From Bombyx mori (taxonomy: Eukaryota > Arthropoda > Insecta > Lepidoptera > Bombycidae): a stretch of 64,000 bases of DNA. The DNA is taken from positions 18,044,501 through 18,108,500 of the forward strand of contig NC_085128.1 in NCBI RefSeq assembly GCF_030269925.1. The letters are read 5' to 3'. Of this stretch, positions 44,864 to 56,051 are shown piece by piece. The translations under genes were made by a program, and so were the position numbers. Position 1 is the first letter of the stretch. The number at the start of each line of letters is the position of its first letter. Under the pieces are notes generated by a model. It was not told where the DNA came from, made no database searches, and worked only from the letters and a program-made list of their open reading frames with translations.

Positions 44864-44904
44864 TGTGCCAGGGTACCCGCGTGCAACGCGACCGCCCCAA
44901 CATG
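44864..44904 (+). CDS. Candidate 41-nt exon ending in ATG start codon
   Basis: A pyrimidine-rich TTTTTGTTGTTTCCGCAG acceptor ends at 44863. The exon is GC-rich and its last three bases are ATG (44902-44904, context CCCCAACATG), directly followed by the donor GTGAGT. If real, the gene's first coding exon contributes only the initiator methionine and coding resumes in phase 0 further downstream. I could not find the next exon. This layout is known in several animal genes, including ribosomal-protein and muscle genes, but no identity can be given. Confidence 0.5.
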
Positions 44905-45364
44905 GTGAGTCCTTACTTTATTTTCTTTCTATGCATTACAATTATTTTCTTATGATTTCACTAAACACATTATACACTAAATAATACCCACCCCACCTAC
45001 GGAAAAGATCGAGCATTTTAGGAGTGAAGTTTATACCGTCCGTATTATTTTTTTCAAGCGAGCAGGTTCAATAATAAATTGTCTTTGTGTTCGATTTACG
45101 TTAGGTACAGTGTGTGTGTATACTTCGATAAGTGTAATGAAAATATTTTGAATAAAACTTAAAAGTTCTCAAAGAAATCATCGTGCCAAAGGAACTTTCT
45201 AGAAAATGGTGCAAGATGTTGTCGTCTTTTTAAATTTAATTCAAGTAACTTATCTTGCATAACATATAAATTATTGTAGGTAGCCTTTTCTCTGATATGT
45301 GACGCGCGTGCATACTGTTTGAAAGGTTTTAAGCTGTGCATGTGTAGAAGCCGTGCCGAAGAAT
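44905..45364. other. Probable intron start, otherwise unassigned
   Basis: Follows the candidate donor at 44905. No further exon seen; TGTGTGTGTAT near 45111 is a short simple run. Confidence 0.35.
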
Positions 45365-45560
45365 TATCTCGGCGGCCCTCATGATGTAAAGTGGCAACTC
45401 ATGGCTCATGGTCATTACAATACGAGTACCTCGAACAGGACTAGTGACATGTCTGGTCGAAGTCTCAATTGTATTGTATGACCTTTTAAACCGGAATGCG
45501 AGAGTACTTTGCAACAGAAACTGGAAAATGTTTGTACCTACTCGAGCGGTTTATCAATAC
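45365..45560 (-). mobile_element. Old Bm1-related copy, strongly diverged
   Basis: GATGTAAAGTGGCAACTCAT and GGTCGAAGTCTCAATTGT, ending near TTTGTACCTACTCGAGCGG, follow the order of a reversed Bm1 but with many changes. The phrase GTCGAAGTCTCAATTGT also occurs at 49428-49444, so both belong to one older subfamily. Confidence 0.55.
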
Positions 45561-45839
45561 AATCTACCAGCAGTAGACACCTGGCAATCGCAGTACGTTA
45601 TATTATTCGAAGAACAACGCCACGCTGTCTATTCTCTGGTGAATGTTTTAGCCGCATTTTAATAGCTGTCTACCCTCTCAAAGATATTAGGTTATTTTCT
45701 AAGCCACGCATACAAATATTATATTTTTTAATTTTTATTTATTTATTTTAAAAGCAATATCCTTTATTGGAGCTGCGATCGATACTTTGAACCTACTTTG
45801 AGCCATTACTTACATAGTTAAGACTATCAAGACTACTCT
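45561..45839. other. Unassigned AT-rich stretch
   Basis: No gene or repeat recognised. Confidence 0.4.
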
Positions 45840-46039
45840 GGCTCTGTTAGCCAACCAGTAATCAATCCAGCTAAATTGTATGATGGCCTGTGGGACGGTC
45901 ACCTATCAGATGGATCTACGACCTGGTGATCGCTGGGTCACGTTGGATGCAGGTGCCAACGGACCGGCCGCGCTGGACATCAGTTGGAGAGGCCTACGTT
46001 CAGCAGTGGACAGTGGACAGGCTGAGATGATGATGATGA
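45840..46039 (+). mobile_element. RTE-clade LINE 3' end, pseudogene fragment
   Basis: The terminal block GTTGGAGAGGCCTACGTTCA and AGCAGTGGACAGTGGACAGG, then GATGATGATGATGA, matches the end of RTE-type elements (last codons resembling EAYVQQW and a TGA-rich tail). Frameshifts break the coding part. Confidence 0.75.
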
Positions 46040-46047
46040 AATTTTTA

Positions 46048-46237
46048 ATATTTTTTTTTCTTATTGCTTAAATGCGTGGACAAGCTCACAGCCCAACTGG
46101 TGTTAAGTGGTCACTGGAGCCCATAGGCATCTAACGGTTGCCCCACCCTTCAAACCGAAACGCATTACAGCTTCACGACAGAAATAGTGGGGGCGGTGAT
46201 ACCTACCCGTGCGGACTTAGAGGTCCTACCACCAGAG
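46048..46237 (-). mobile_element. Bm1 SINE with central deletion
   Basis: Reverse Bm1 from the T-run to CCTACCACCAG, with about 60 bases missing between CCATAGGCATCTA and ACGGTTGCCCC. It lies directly on the RTE tail. Confidence 0.9.
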
Positions 46238-46261
46238 TATAATTCTAATCATAACATTTGT

Positions 46262-46395
46262 CATTTCCATAGTGGCTGGGGTCGCGTGGGCCCGGTGCGA
46301 CGGCCGGCGGCGTCCAGCGACGTCGCTCGGCCTCTGGACTGGCCGCGCTACTGACGTGACTCGCCTCGACGACTCGCGACCAGACAAACGCGCAT
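46262..46395. other. Short GC-rich unique block between two Bm1 copies
   Basis: GTGGCTGGGGTCGCGTGGGC to CGACTCGCGACCAGAC is very CpG-rich. A 71-codon minus frame spans it (46226-46441) but runs into Bm1 sequence and has no domain. It may be a remnant exon, promoter piece or an unknown GC-rich LINE fragment; I cannot decide. Confidence 0.3.
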
Positions 46396-46439
46396 ATCCA
46401 TAATGGGGGACTTTGTAAGACATTTTTGTGACTATATCC

Positions 46440-46610
46440 ATTTATTTATTGCTTGGTAGACGAGTGGATGATCTGCAAGTTCTAAGATCTCAGTATAGTT
46501 ACAACGGCTGCCCCGCCCTTCAAACCGAATCGCATTACTGCTTAACGGCAGAAATAGGCAGGGCGGTGGTACCTGCCCCCGTTGACTCACAAGAGGTCCT
46601 ACCACCAGTA
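46440..46610 (-). mobile_element. Bm1 SINE with 3' deletion
   Basis: Reverse Bm1 in which TTTATTGCTTGGTAGACGAG is joined to GCAAGTTCTAAGATCTCAGT, losing about 90 bases, then the usual body to CCTACCACCAGT. Confidence 0.9.
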
Positions 46611-48215
46611 AAATATTCTAAAGTACTTCTCGGTTTGAGGACAGTGCCGTAAGAGAGACTACAATAGATCCGCTGCCGATCGCATGCTATACTGATTCTA
46701 TAGTCACGGCAGTCAATCAAAACCCGTGTGGCCTGTTCTTAGAAACTTTCTCACTTATAAATAAATATTACATTCACCACTTAATTTCTGCACAATCTTA
46801 TTTTAATATTGCCATTTCTATTTTCAGATTTTGAACTCTGGATTATGTGGTAAATGACGAATTAACGTAAATAAATGTTAAGACAACTAACAATATGACT
46901 TGATGATATTATTATAGTTGTTTATTAATCTCCTATCCTATGGCCATTCATCAAACGACGTCGTGTTAAAAATTCCCATCGCGTCATTCGTCGAACTTTT
47001 AAACATTGCACGCATTGACAACCTCTTTAGTTACATATAACATCTTTATAGCGGTATATTTGCATGTAGTTTAAGTTAAGTTCATAGTGATATGTCAATC
47101 GATCTTAGTTTTAGGCATGGCTGGCAGAGTCGCGAGTAAGTTCACTTGTAAACTCATCGCCAATACTTTTCCGTTACTTTAGAATGTTTTTTTGTTTTGA
47201 ATTCTTGTTCTGGGAGCAAGTTAAATATCAAGATCTACGCGATAATAAGTTAGCATTCCTTGTCAAACGTTTAGCATTTAAGACTTAATTGTAGTTTTAC
47301 TGTTTATTTTTTAATTAAAATGTAATTTTCATTCGCAACAGTCAGCAAATCCAGTATATAAGAGCGAAACCTTTATCTTTTGTTGTTGTTTTAATTTAAG
47401 TTTATATTCTGAGAGTGTTTTTGTTACGTATAAGTTTAAAACCTTACTTTTTCATATTATTTTTAAATACATTTTTTTCTTAAAATACCAGTTTTATTTA
47501 CCCGCCCAGAATATAGTAGTTTATTTCTCTTCGGACTCCCCTTCCCCTTTGTTCATCGTAAAAGGAGACCAAAAAAAGCAAATAACATTAAGCCCGAACA
47601 CTAGACTAAAGCATAGATTTGGATAACCAAGTATAATTATATACACTAGTGTTCCCGCAGTAGTCGAAATTAGACTATAATTTTAACCTTTCTCAATTTG
47701 ACTATAAGCTTTAAGCAATAACAAAAGTTTGACAATAAACAGAGTATGTGTGTGTGTGTCAAATACAAGTGAAATTTCATACTCCTCCGTCCGCGCAATT
47801 TTCGTAAAAAGGGGTAAAAAGTTTTTGCTTCACGTATTAACATATAGATAATGCCAATTCTTTCAAGAAGTCTCACATTATTTGATAAAATAAACTATAT
47901 TTAATGTTAATAAAACTGACATTATTTAGATTGTAGGATTTGAGTATTGAGTAAACATTACTGGGTGCTGTAGAGGCGCTAATATCGCCCCTAAGTGTCT
48001 CGTGCCGGCGCCTTTGATCCCGCGATATTGACTCTGAACCGTATCTCATTTGCACTGAACACACTGGACGATCTTTCCTCGTGTTATTTTTTTTTATATA
48101 TCAGAGACTCGTGCACGAGCGCCCTTATTGTATTTTATTTCGCTGCAACAATGTTTATAGGCTTCGAATACCACGCGTTTTAAGTATCGGTTTCATCAAA
48201 AAAAGACTGCGCTCT
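46611..48215. other. Unassigned stretch
   Basis: A short TG run at 47746-47759; a GC-richer patch at 47960-48060 without a convincing exon. Nothing else recognised. Confidence 0.4.
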
Positions 48216-48590
48216 TATTGTTGCCCTTGTATGCAGACGAGCCACCCAATGACCAGTAGTTATCGTGGCCCATGAGCGTCAGCAATGCCAGTGGCACAGC
48301 CAAACCGTTGCCTACACTTGAATACTCTCCGCAAACCTCTCGCTTGAAGAAGGACATGCTTTAGCACTAAAGACACACCGTAGAGGGGAGTTCATTCCAG
48401 ACACGGACGGCAAAAAATATAAGTAGAAGCACACTCTGGGAGAACGCAGTGGCTCTGGGTAGGAAGGGAGTTTGCTCCAGTGGCGAGCGTGATGGGGGTG
48501 AGAACGAAAGCCTTATCTTCACTCATTTCGTGACCATTCTGGTCCCTCGACGAGATGAGCGTCTACTGATGGTTAGTCGAGGTATTCAAG
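48216..48590 (-). mobile_element. CR1-type LINE 3' end
   Basis: Reverse complement of the tail (TTGCCCTTGTATGCAGACGA, then CTCGCTTGAAGAAGGACATG, then CGTAGAGGGGAGTTCATTCC) with a further 150 bases of upstream ORF2-like sequence. Diverged. Confidence 0.75.
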
Positions 48591-48636
48591 TAATTTAGTG
48601 AGATTGCTTTATTCTTTTTATAATTATATCTATTTG

Positions 48637-48703
48637 TAGCGGCCTGGCTCTGCCCCTAGCATTGCTGAAGTCCATGGGCGACGGTAACCACTCATCATCA
48701 TTC
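48637..48703 (+). mobile_element. CR1-type LINE tail fragment
   Basis: GCGGCCTGGCTCTGCCCCTA and GCTGAAGTCCATGGGCGACG; truncated where the next SINE begins. Confidence 0.8.
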
Positions 48704-48708
48704 ATATG

Positions 48709-48985
48709 TATAACGGCTGTCTGGTGTAGTGGTAAGTGACATGGTCACTACACAAGGGGGTCGCGGGTTCGAATCCCGCCAAGGGAAGATATTTGTATGA
48801 GAAATATAAATGTCTTTCCAGGGTTATGGGTGTATATTAAATATATGTATGTGTATAATAAAAATATTATATTTATTTCCGTTATCTGGTACTTGTAACA
48901 CAAGTTCTTTACGAACTTAGCACGGGACTAGTTAACGTGGCGTGATTGTTAGTAAATATTTATATTTATTTATTTATTTATATTT
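48709..48985 (+). mobile_element. tRNA-derived SINE (not Bm1)
   Basis: The head has a pol III A box TGGTGTAGTGG (48722-48732) and B box GGTTCGAATCC (48766-48776) in a tRNA-like context. A tRNA-unrelated body follows (TTATCTGGTACTTGTAACAC, then TTAGCACGGGACTAG), ending in TATTTATTTATTTATTTATA-type repeats. The body phrase resembles a sequence common at LINE tails in moths; a decayed match (TCTCTGGTACCCGTAGTAC) is at 57835. A second SINE family in the window, younger than the LINE tail it joins. Confidence 0.8.
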
Positions 48986-49292
48986 ATTATTTATATGCTG
49001 GTCTGTCTAAAAAGGCATTAAAAAAATAAAGCACAAAAAATTTATCAAAATATATTTATTAATAAAATAATAACACCGTGTGGTTCGGACTTGTTTTTCC
49101 ACGAGTTCGGTCCTCGGCTGTCCCCCGAAAATATTTAAATGAAGATCATCTGTTACTTTACGAGCTTTTTGCCAAAGCTCGCACCATCTTGTCCTACCTA
49201 AATATTTTTCTAAACTTACCTTTTTACAAAAGCTTTTATATTACGAAACTGTAAAAGAAAACATTTTTTTTGTAAAATTTTGCATTTAATAT

Positions 49293-49530
49293 TTTTTTAT
49301 TCGCATACTTGGATTTATGTGCTCACGACGCATCCATTTTTGAGTGGTTACCAGATTCCATAGATATCACACGAACGTGAACCATGAACCGTTAACCATC
49401 TGCCTACCCTCTTTGAGGTCGAAGTCTCAATTGTTTTGTGTAACGGCTGTTAATCATTTTAAAACAGGATGCATCAATGCTTCGGGACGGAGATGGGCAG
49501 GATGGCGGTACCTACCTACTCTTACGCACA
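49293..49530 (-). mobile_element. Old Bm1-related copy, strongly diverged
   Basis: TTGAGTGGTTACCAGATTCC, GTCGAAGTCTCAATTGTTTT and GGCAGGATGGCGGTACCTAC keep the order of a reversed Bm1 with heavy divergence. Shares its variant phrase with 45365-45560. Confidence 0.65.
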
Positions 49531-49802
49531 TTATGCCCTAACGACAGTTGTATCAATCCTAATGGAGTAGAAACTAGAGGTGTGGCATCTCCTAGCTTTT
49601 GGCTTACTTCCTGGCTCTGATTGAGTTAAATTTGCGCGCAGCATTGAATACTATTTGTTCTAGGATAACGGAGAGCATCAATACCATTATCAATAAGTTT
49701 TGTATCTATAATTGTACGATTATTCACGTCTATTTCTATCACAACCATTGTAAAACACATAATAACAAATACTATGAAATTACTATAAATTTTATTATAT
49801 AA
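49531..49802. other. Unassigned stretch
   Basis: Nothing recognised between two reversed SINE copies. Confidence 0.35.
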
Positions 49803-50051
49803 TTCTTTTTTTTATTGCTTAAATGGGTGAACGAGCTCACGGCCCACGTGGTGTTAAGTGGTTACTGGAGCCCATAGACATCTACAACGTAAATGCCGCC
49901 ATCTACCTTGAGATATGAGTTGTAAGTAATGTCTCAGTACAATACAACAGCTGCCCCACCCTTCAAACCGAAACATATCACTGTTACACGATATAAAAAT
50001 AGGCGGGGTGGTGGTACCTACCGTCGTGGACTCACAAGACGTCCTACCACC
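49803..50051 (-). mobile_element. Bm1 SINE, 5'-truncated
   Basis: Reverse body from TTTATTGCTTAAATGGGTGA to GACGTCCTACCACC, followed by T-run. Confidence 0.9.
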
Positions 50052-51574
50052 TTTTTTTTTTAATTAAAGATAAATATGAACCCTCTATCCAACCAAATGG
50101 ATTAAAGGAATACCTAGAAATCAATTTAGCATTCCTACCCACATTGATAAAATAAAATGTCTACTAAATCTAATAAACTTTAAAATTCTCAACAAACAAA
50201 ATTTAAGCACTTTTTAAAACGCTCGTATAACTCGATTAGAGGGCGCATTACCATGTAAAGTACAAGAGACAGGTACAAATGCCTTTACAGAGTCATACCG
50301 TCGTTCATAAATTGAAATGAGACTGCGAATTAAAAAATAAATCAAAAGAGAATATTTCCCGACACGTCGCCGACGGTGAAATTGGAAAAAAGTACCGAGC
50401 GATGAACGAGGAGGGTGTTTCCATTGATATCAAGAAAAACTGTTTATGATTTACACGGCTTATGGGTTTTTTAATCATGTTTCCTTGTAGCCCCGACAGA
50501 TTAATAAGTCCCGCCATTAGTATATTTCTACGACAATGTGTTCTAGTTCGACGGGTAGGGCCAATCATTATTAACATTTGGAGTTCCGAAAGAAATAATA
50601 TGTCAATGATATTTTTTTAGCAATTCCCGAATATTTAGTTAAAATGATTAATATAATATTAAAATTCAGTTAAAATTTAATAGTCCAAAGCTACTAAACG
50701 CCTAATATATCGCCCATCAATCGATAAAAAGAAAAACGATTTCATCTAGCTTCATCTAGTTTTTAGTGTGGGACACGAAGATCTAATTCTAGTCGCTGCA
50801 CCAACGCAGTGAGTAGCTTTGATGTTTTTCCATTACTTTGTTGTATATATTTTCAACCTTCATTACTAATTCTTTATTTGTTAATTATTTGTTGATGGCT
50901 TCCTATACACTAGGATCTACATACTCTGGCCGTTGTAGTTTTTGCTGTGAGTTGAATTTGCAGTATCATTTAGAATTAAATCGGGATCATTATTCCAAAA
51001 GGGAAACAAAACTATGTTTTTTTTTATCTCAAAACTTATAGTCCACTACCGTAGTAGGATCAATCGGCAATATGTAATAATAAATTATATGTAAATATTC
51101 AAGCGAAGCTTTTCTACGTTTTCATCTCGTGGTATAATGGATATGTGTATAGGGCAAGATAATAAGAATGTTCTCGTACATATTAAGACGCGCCCCCCCA
51201 GCCCCCACTTACCTCCCGCTCACAGCCACTCTGTAATACAAACCTCATTTAAATAAACATGATCAAATTGAAAGAATTACGTTTTGTTCCTTCACGAAGA
51301 GAAGGTTTTTTGTCGCCAAACCATAATGAAAATGTTACATCCAGCTAGCATGTGATACGCTTTCATGGGCAGAAAACTTTATATTGTTCTTCGTCTGATG
51401 CCACCTTGGAGTTCATATCGGAAACAATATTAACCTTGCACGCTGTAATTCCAAATATATGGTTTTGATAATCACTGGCGTAGCTTTTAGCTAAAAACGA
51501 TTTTAATTGTTCACTCTGTTAGGCAGTCATTACATTGACGCCTTTTTTTGTGTCGCTCAATGCTATTTTATTTG
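50052..51574. other. Unassigned stretch
   Basis: A 90-codon minus frame at 50305-50577 has no recognised domain. A CCCCCC-rich patch sits at 51190-51225. No repeat family recognised. Confidence 0.4.
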
Positions 51575-52060
51575 CTCACCCCGTGACCTTCACCGTGGAG
51601 ACGAGGCCGTCTACATTAGGCCGGAGCATACACACGTACTGTCTCCTCTGACCCTCGGCTCGACAGCGACAGTCGGTGCGGAGAGGGAAGAACTCTCCTT
51701 CTCTCCGCTGACTTCTTCTGCGAGATGATAAACTCGCAGAAGTCAAGTATTGCCTGCCAGGACGCATCGTTGCCGGGCATCGCAGCCAGGTTAATCGGTG
51801 ACAGGTCCTCTTCCACGACTGCGACGGGGTCGGTGCGTTATTCCCGAAATCCAGAACAGCTCGCCAATGTATGTATGTTCGTGGGTGTCGTCGCGGTCGT
51901 CGCACTAGTGGCACTGTGCCTTCGGTTTTCAACCAGCGACATGCTATAGGTACGGGCCGAAACAACTGTGGTCAGTAAGCACCTGTGTCAGCTAGAAGTT
52001 GAGGCGTCGTCGGTCGCAGCCCACCCAGCCCGCGAGGAACCGGTGTACCCCGACGGTTCG
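51575..52060 (-). pseudogene. R1-clade LINE ORF2 C-terminus relic
   Basis: The minus strand reads, across frameshifts, as a TQVLT-S-CFG-Y block, then HEHTLASC of the zinc knuckle, then SWQAILDFCEFIISQKKSAE. These line up with TQVLTGHGCFGEF, AEHTLVAC and SWKAMLDFCECTISQKEAAG of the element at 77-3397. Stops and frameshifts are numerous. It is a related but older family member, with its own 3' part towards lower coordinates. Confidence 0.8.
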
Positions 52061-52409
52061 TAAACAGCAGAAGATAGTTTAACACTTAAGTTTTTTTCAA
52101 GAACAAAACTTATTCCGAAGCACTTTTCCATTCATATTATACATTAAATTTTCTACCTAAGCTTAAGCTAAATTTAAATTTAATAAACCAATTTCGCGAT
52201 GTAAATTAGAAACAATCTAAAATACCATGTCTTTTTATCATTCTGAGATTATATAAAGCCGTAATATTCATTGCGTTAAAAATCAAATTCAATACGCCTA
52301 AATAAATTTAAAATAATGGAATTTTCTTACGATATTTTTTTACTACATATCAACATTTTAATCCGCAACTTAGCATCGAAAGATGAAACTTTGGAAAACC
52401 TAGGACTTT
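52061..52409. other. Unassigned AT-rich stretch
   Basis: Nothing recognised. Confidence 0.4.
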
Positions 52410-52521
52410 TTTTTATTTCCTTCAGACGAGCATACGGCCCACCTGATGGTGAGTGGTTACCGTCGCCCATGGACTTCAGGAATGCCAGGGGCAGAGCCAA
52501 GCCGCTGCCTACCGCTTAATA
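52410..52521 (-). mobile_element. CR1-type LINE 3' tail
   Basis: Reverse complement of the tail: AGACGAGCATACGGCCCACC, GTGAGTGGTTACCGTCGCCC, AGCCGCTGCCTACCGCTTAA. Confidence 0.88.
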
Positions 52522-52690
52522 CTCTGGTGCCGTGAGCTCAAGGGGCTCCAACCTGAGGACGTTGCTAACACTGGCCCTAGCAAGAGCAGTGCTTCGAAGA
52601 ATGCACCACCGGATTGGAATCGCGACCCACTGAGAAAATCCGGCGAGAAATTTAGTGGGCTCTGTCTATGGGTTCTCAGAACTAAAAACA
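52522..52690 (+). repeat. Dispersed ~300-bp repeat, partial
   Basis: GAGCTCAAGGGGCTCCAACC, then GTTGCTAACACTGGCCCTAG, then TTTAGTGGGCTCTGTCTATG match the family at 54768-55085. It abuts the reversed CR1-type tail with no spacer. Confidence 0.8.
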
Positions 52691-53957
52691 ACATCTGCTC
52701 TTAGGGAAGCGGGAATTTTCTTCCAAATATTTCACGCTTGATATATAGTAATTCAATAGACTGGTATAATAATATCTGTACTTAACAAATTAACCCAATA
52801 AAAAGATATAATCTATACAATTTTCAAATAAAATCAACTACGAAAATAAAGTTAAGGAAAACCCAACATTTCCCCTCATTAAAATAAGAAAATTGTATAC
52901 GGAATGAGGACCAAACCTACATAAACTATAGACCGGTCCATTATGGTCTTCTGCTGGAGCCATTTATGTTAATACAACCAAAAAACCACCTAAAAGTTTT
53001 TGTGACTTACGCCTTTTTCGTGACAGTGTAATGGATAGAACCAGCTGATGTGGCAAGAAGGTCGTATCTGCCTTTTGTTGGTTAAGACTGTGTTGCGGTG
53101 AAGCTGAAGTAATTTAGAGTAAGTGGGCGTCGTTTGTGCTGTTTTTGTCGCCTCCTGGCTCCCCACGCCCCTCGGCACGCCCACCCTCCTTGGAGATATC
53201 CTCACTTTATGGCATCTACTTCAGAGAATTATTGTCTTTGTTTTTGCTGTATTTTCTGGAGGGCTACAATAAGATTAATTAAAGCTCAACTCGTCTTTGT
53301 TATTTCTTGTCATTAGAGACATAAAGTTGTATGTTCAATTTCAACTTTACAAATTGAACATTGTTAATTTTAAAAATATGTGCAGACGAACTTTAGGATA
53401 ACGTTTCTTTTAGTATTAAAAATTCGAGTATTCCTAAACTAGACACAAATTAAATCTCAAAAAAAAAGACTAAAAAATCACACTCGAAACCGCTTGCAAG
53501 TATTTTTGTAAGTAGTTCAAAACTTCTGGCTTCTGTTGTCAAAGTTTTACAGATTAGAATTGAATTTAATGAAATTAGGTCTCACAAAATGAAACCTAAA
53601 TAGATTTCCGTCCATCGGATAGGAATCCCCATGTAGAAGTATTTTATAACAATTGAATCAGTTGCAAAAACACAACTACCAGACTTCTGTTTTCTATGGA
53701 TAACTTAACGTCTCCATTGTTATTGTAAACATGATTAGCATACTTCTATTCATGAAACGATCAAATATGATATCAAAAAATCCAAATTTCCCAATGTGTA
53801 TTTCTAAATACAGGACATTTAGGCGCCAGTAGCAGTAGGTAACCCAAATCGCACTGACGATAAATTCAAGATTTGTTTGACTAGATACAAGATCCGATCA
53901 ACAGCATTGGAGCCGTCGGCAACAGCCTACCGAGCAACGTAGCTCGCTCAGTGCCTT
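52691..53957. other. Unassigned stretch
   Basis: A CCTCCTGGCTCCCCACGCCC patch at about 53150 stands out from AT-rich surroundings without a definable exon. No repeat recognised. Confidence 0.4.
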
Positions 53958-54085
53958 CTGTCATTTATTTATTTATTTTTATTACCCCAATAGACAAAGG
54001 AACATACGGACCATGTGATAGTAAGTGCTTAAAGTCGCTCATGGACAACAGCAATGCCGGAGGCAAAGACATGCCGCTGTCTAAC
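53958..54085 (-). mobile_element. Diverged CR1-type LINE tail
   Basis: TTTTATTACCCCAATAGACA, GCTCATGGACAACAGCAATG and GACATGCCGCTGTCTAACG keep the order of the reversed tail with many changes. Confidence 0.6.
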
Positions 54086-54767
54086 GAAATTCCCCCATTT
54101 CCTCCAAATTAATGACTTGCTATGGAAAACCTGCAACCTTCACACTTACATCAACAGTGCGATAAACTTACTTAATCACAAATCCGATTACCACAGCTCT
54201 TGGTCCTATGCCATTCATCATGACTACCTCATCAGCCTGCTAGAGCCACCAGAACCCTTGGATGGAACCCCAAACGTAGAATCTGAAGGCTGAGTCTCGA
54301 TTTACTGCAGACTAGGACCAGTATCGCCTCACAGAAGAATCCTGATAAATTTGAATTCCGTTAAAACAAGTTCTTGTAATACTAATACAACCTGTTCCTG
54401 TTTGAAATTGTGAAGTGAAATGAAGAAAAAGTCCAAATTTATTAGTACATAAGGATAAACCAGCTCCGGCTAACCTGGTATACAATTGTTACCACAGTTC
54501 AAGGACACCCATCTCATCATCCATCTTAAGACATGAGATCGGAGTCTATTCGGATCGGAGAGTTTTATTCGTGATAGATTGCTAGCCGGCACAAGTAGCC
54601 CACTTGCCTATTTTAATTATGACTTCGATTTTATATCCTAAGGTAGGCAACGGCATTTATACTGTCCACAGAGTCTATACTGTCTAAAATAAGGTAGGCT
54701 CTGAGATCCGTCGCTCATCTACAACAATAAAAAGTTAGCTTCTGTTATTTAGCTAATAATTTTCTTT
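54086..54767. other. Unassigned; faint Bm1-like trace
   Basis: At 54620-54732, ATCCTAAGGTAGGCAACGGC and a terminal CATCTACAACAATAAAAAG weakly follow the Bm1 3' order; too diverged to be certain. Confidence 0.35.
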
Positions 54768-55085
54768 TTCTTTTTTCCCTACCTTTGCTGATAGCCTTGA
54801 GAGGCTATTTCAGCTTCACCCTAACGTGTAGGTGAGCTCATGGGGCTCAAACCGGAGGAGTTGCTAACACTGGCCCTAGCAATAGCAGTGCTTTGCAGAA
54901 TCTACACCGGATCGGACAAGCAACCTACTGAGCAGATCCGGCGAGAAACTCAGTGGGCTGTGTCTATGGGTCACGTCGGTACACGTCGAGCCCTTCATCG
55001 CAAGCGACGGGTTCGGTGGGGATGGAGACCGGTGCTTGAGGTACCTAAAAGCACCGTTAATGGATCGAGAGGGCGACGTTGACTG
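54768..55085 (+). repeat. Dispersed ~300-bp repeat, most complete copy
   Basis: Runs from TTTTTCCCTACCTTTGCTGA through GCTATTTCAGCTTCACCCTA, GTTGCTAACACTGGCCCTAG and AACTCAGTGGGCTGTGTCTA to CTAAAAGCACCGTTAATGGA. Other copies are at 37543-38140, 52522-52690, 58110-58245 and 59640-59928. No pol III boxes or RT frame are visible, so it could be a LINE 3' end or an unclassified SINE. Confidence 0.78.
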
Positions 55086-56051
55086 TTTACCATTCGGTCC
55101 ACCGGATCGGGTATGGCTAATAATCACCAACCACACGGCGCACCGCAACCATACCCTACCACCACCATATAACAACTGACACTAAAGCGTGTGCGATCCA
55201 ACCAAACCTCGTTGTGGATGAATGCCACATTCATATTAGGATATGTACGGACTCTAGTGACTACTTTATACCACTTAGCCGTTTTTATGTTATATTCTTC
55301 CTGAACAATCAGTCGTCAATACATTGAGCGTGGCGACCATAGTAATATGATTCTACGAGAGATATTTGATTGCATTAACACACACAAGAGCGGGACATAT
55401 CCTAATAGCTCCAGTCCGTAGGGGGAGAGGAGAAAGGTGACAACATTACATATGCTAAACGATTACTAAGGTAAAATCGTTAAAAAAAACTCCTCAGATA
55501 GTAAAACAACGGAAACGAGCTCTGCCCCGAAATGGCTTAGAAGATCTATCTAAGGAAGGTAGTCCAGCTTAAGATGGATTTAGCCTTGAACAAAAATTTC
55601 TAAGAATATGTTTAGTCACCATCGTTAGATATCGACATATTAGTGGCAATAACTGAGTGATTGGTCCACGACATGCGCACGGCACGGTAATATTCCAATG
55701 ATTTTAAGAGTTTCTGTCCCTGATCACCCCATTGGAATATTCTCGAATAACTTAGAATAGCCTATCGAAATCTATCAAAACGCAAGCAGCCTTCCTTTGA
55801 AGCAATAAAATAAAACCAAACTGCCCCCGAATTGAATCTTAAAATATCGTCGGGTCAGTTTACTCCCTATAGATCTATCAAGTGGTTACCACTTACCCAA
55901 ACAGCCCGAGTAAAAACAGTAGAGGGTCTCGACAAAGCGAGAGATATCAAAAAATACATCGAGCGGCCTCTCCGCGCTTTATTAAGAATAAATTTAGGGC
56001 GGACGAAGCGGATTGCGTATGGTCGTTGTTGAAAGCGAATGGAGATTTTAC
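55086..56051. other. Unassigned; contains a 12-bp inverted repeat
   Basis: AATATTCCAATG (55689-55700) and CATTGGAATATT (55730-55741) form perfect arms with a 29-base loop. No gene recognised. Confidence 0.45.

Noticed and set aside
48714..48787. Possible functional tRNA gene
   Set aside because: A and B boxes are good, but it runs straight into a SINE body with a TTTA-rich tail and no clean terminator.
51576..51965. 129-codon minus frame as a new gene
   Set aside because: Neighbouring frames align piecewise with the R1-clade ORF2 C-terminus, so it is a frameshifted relic.
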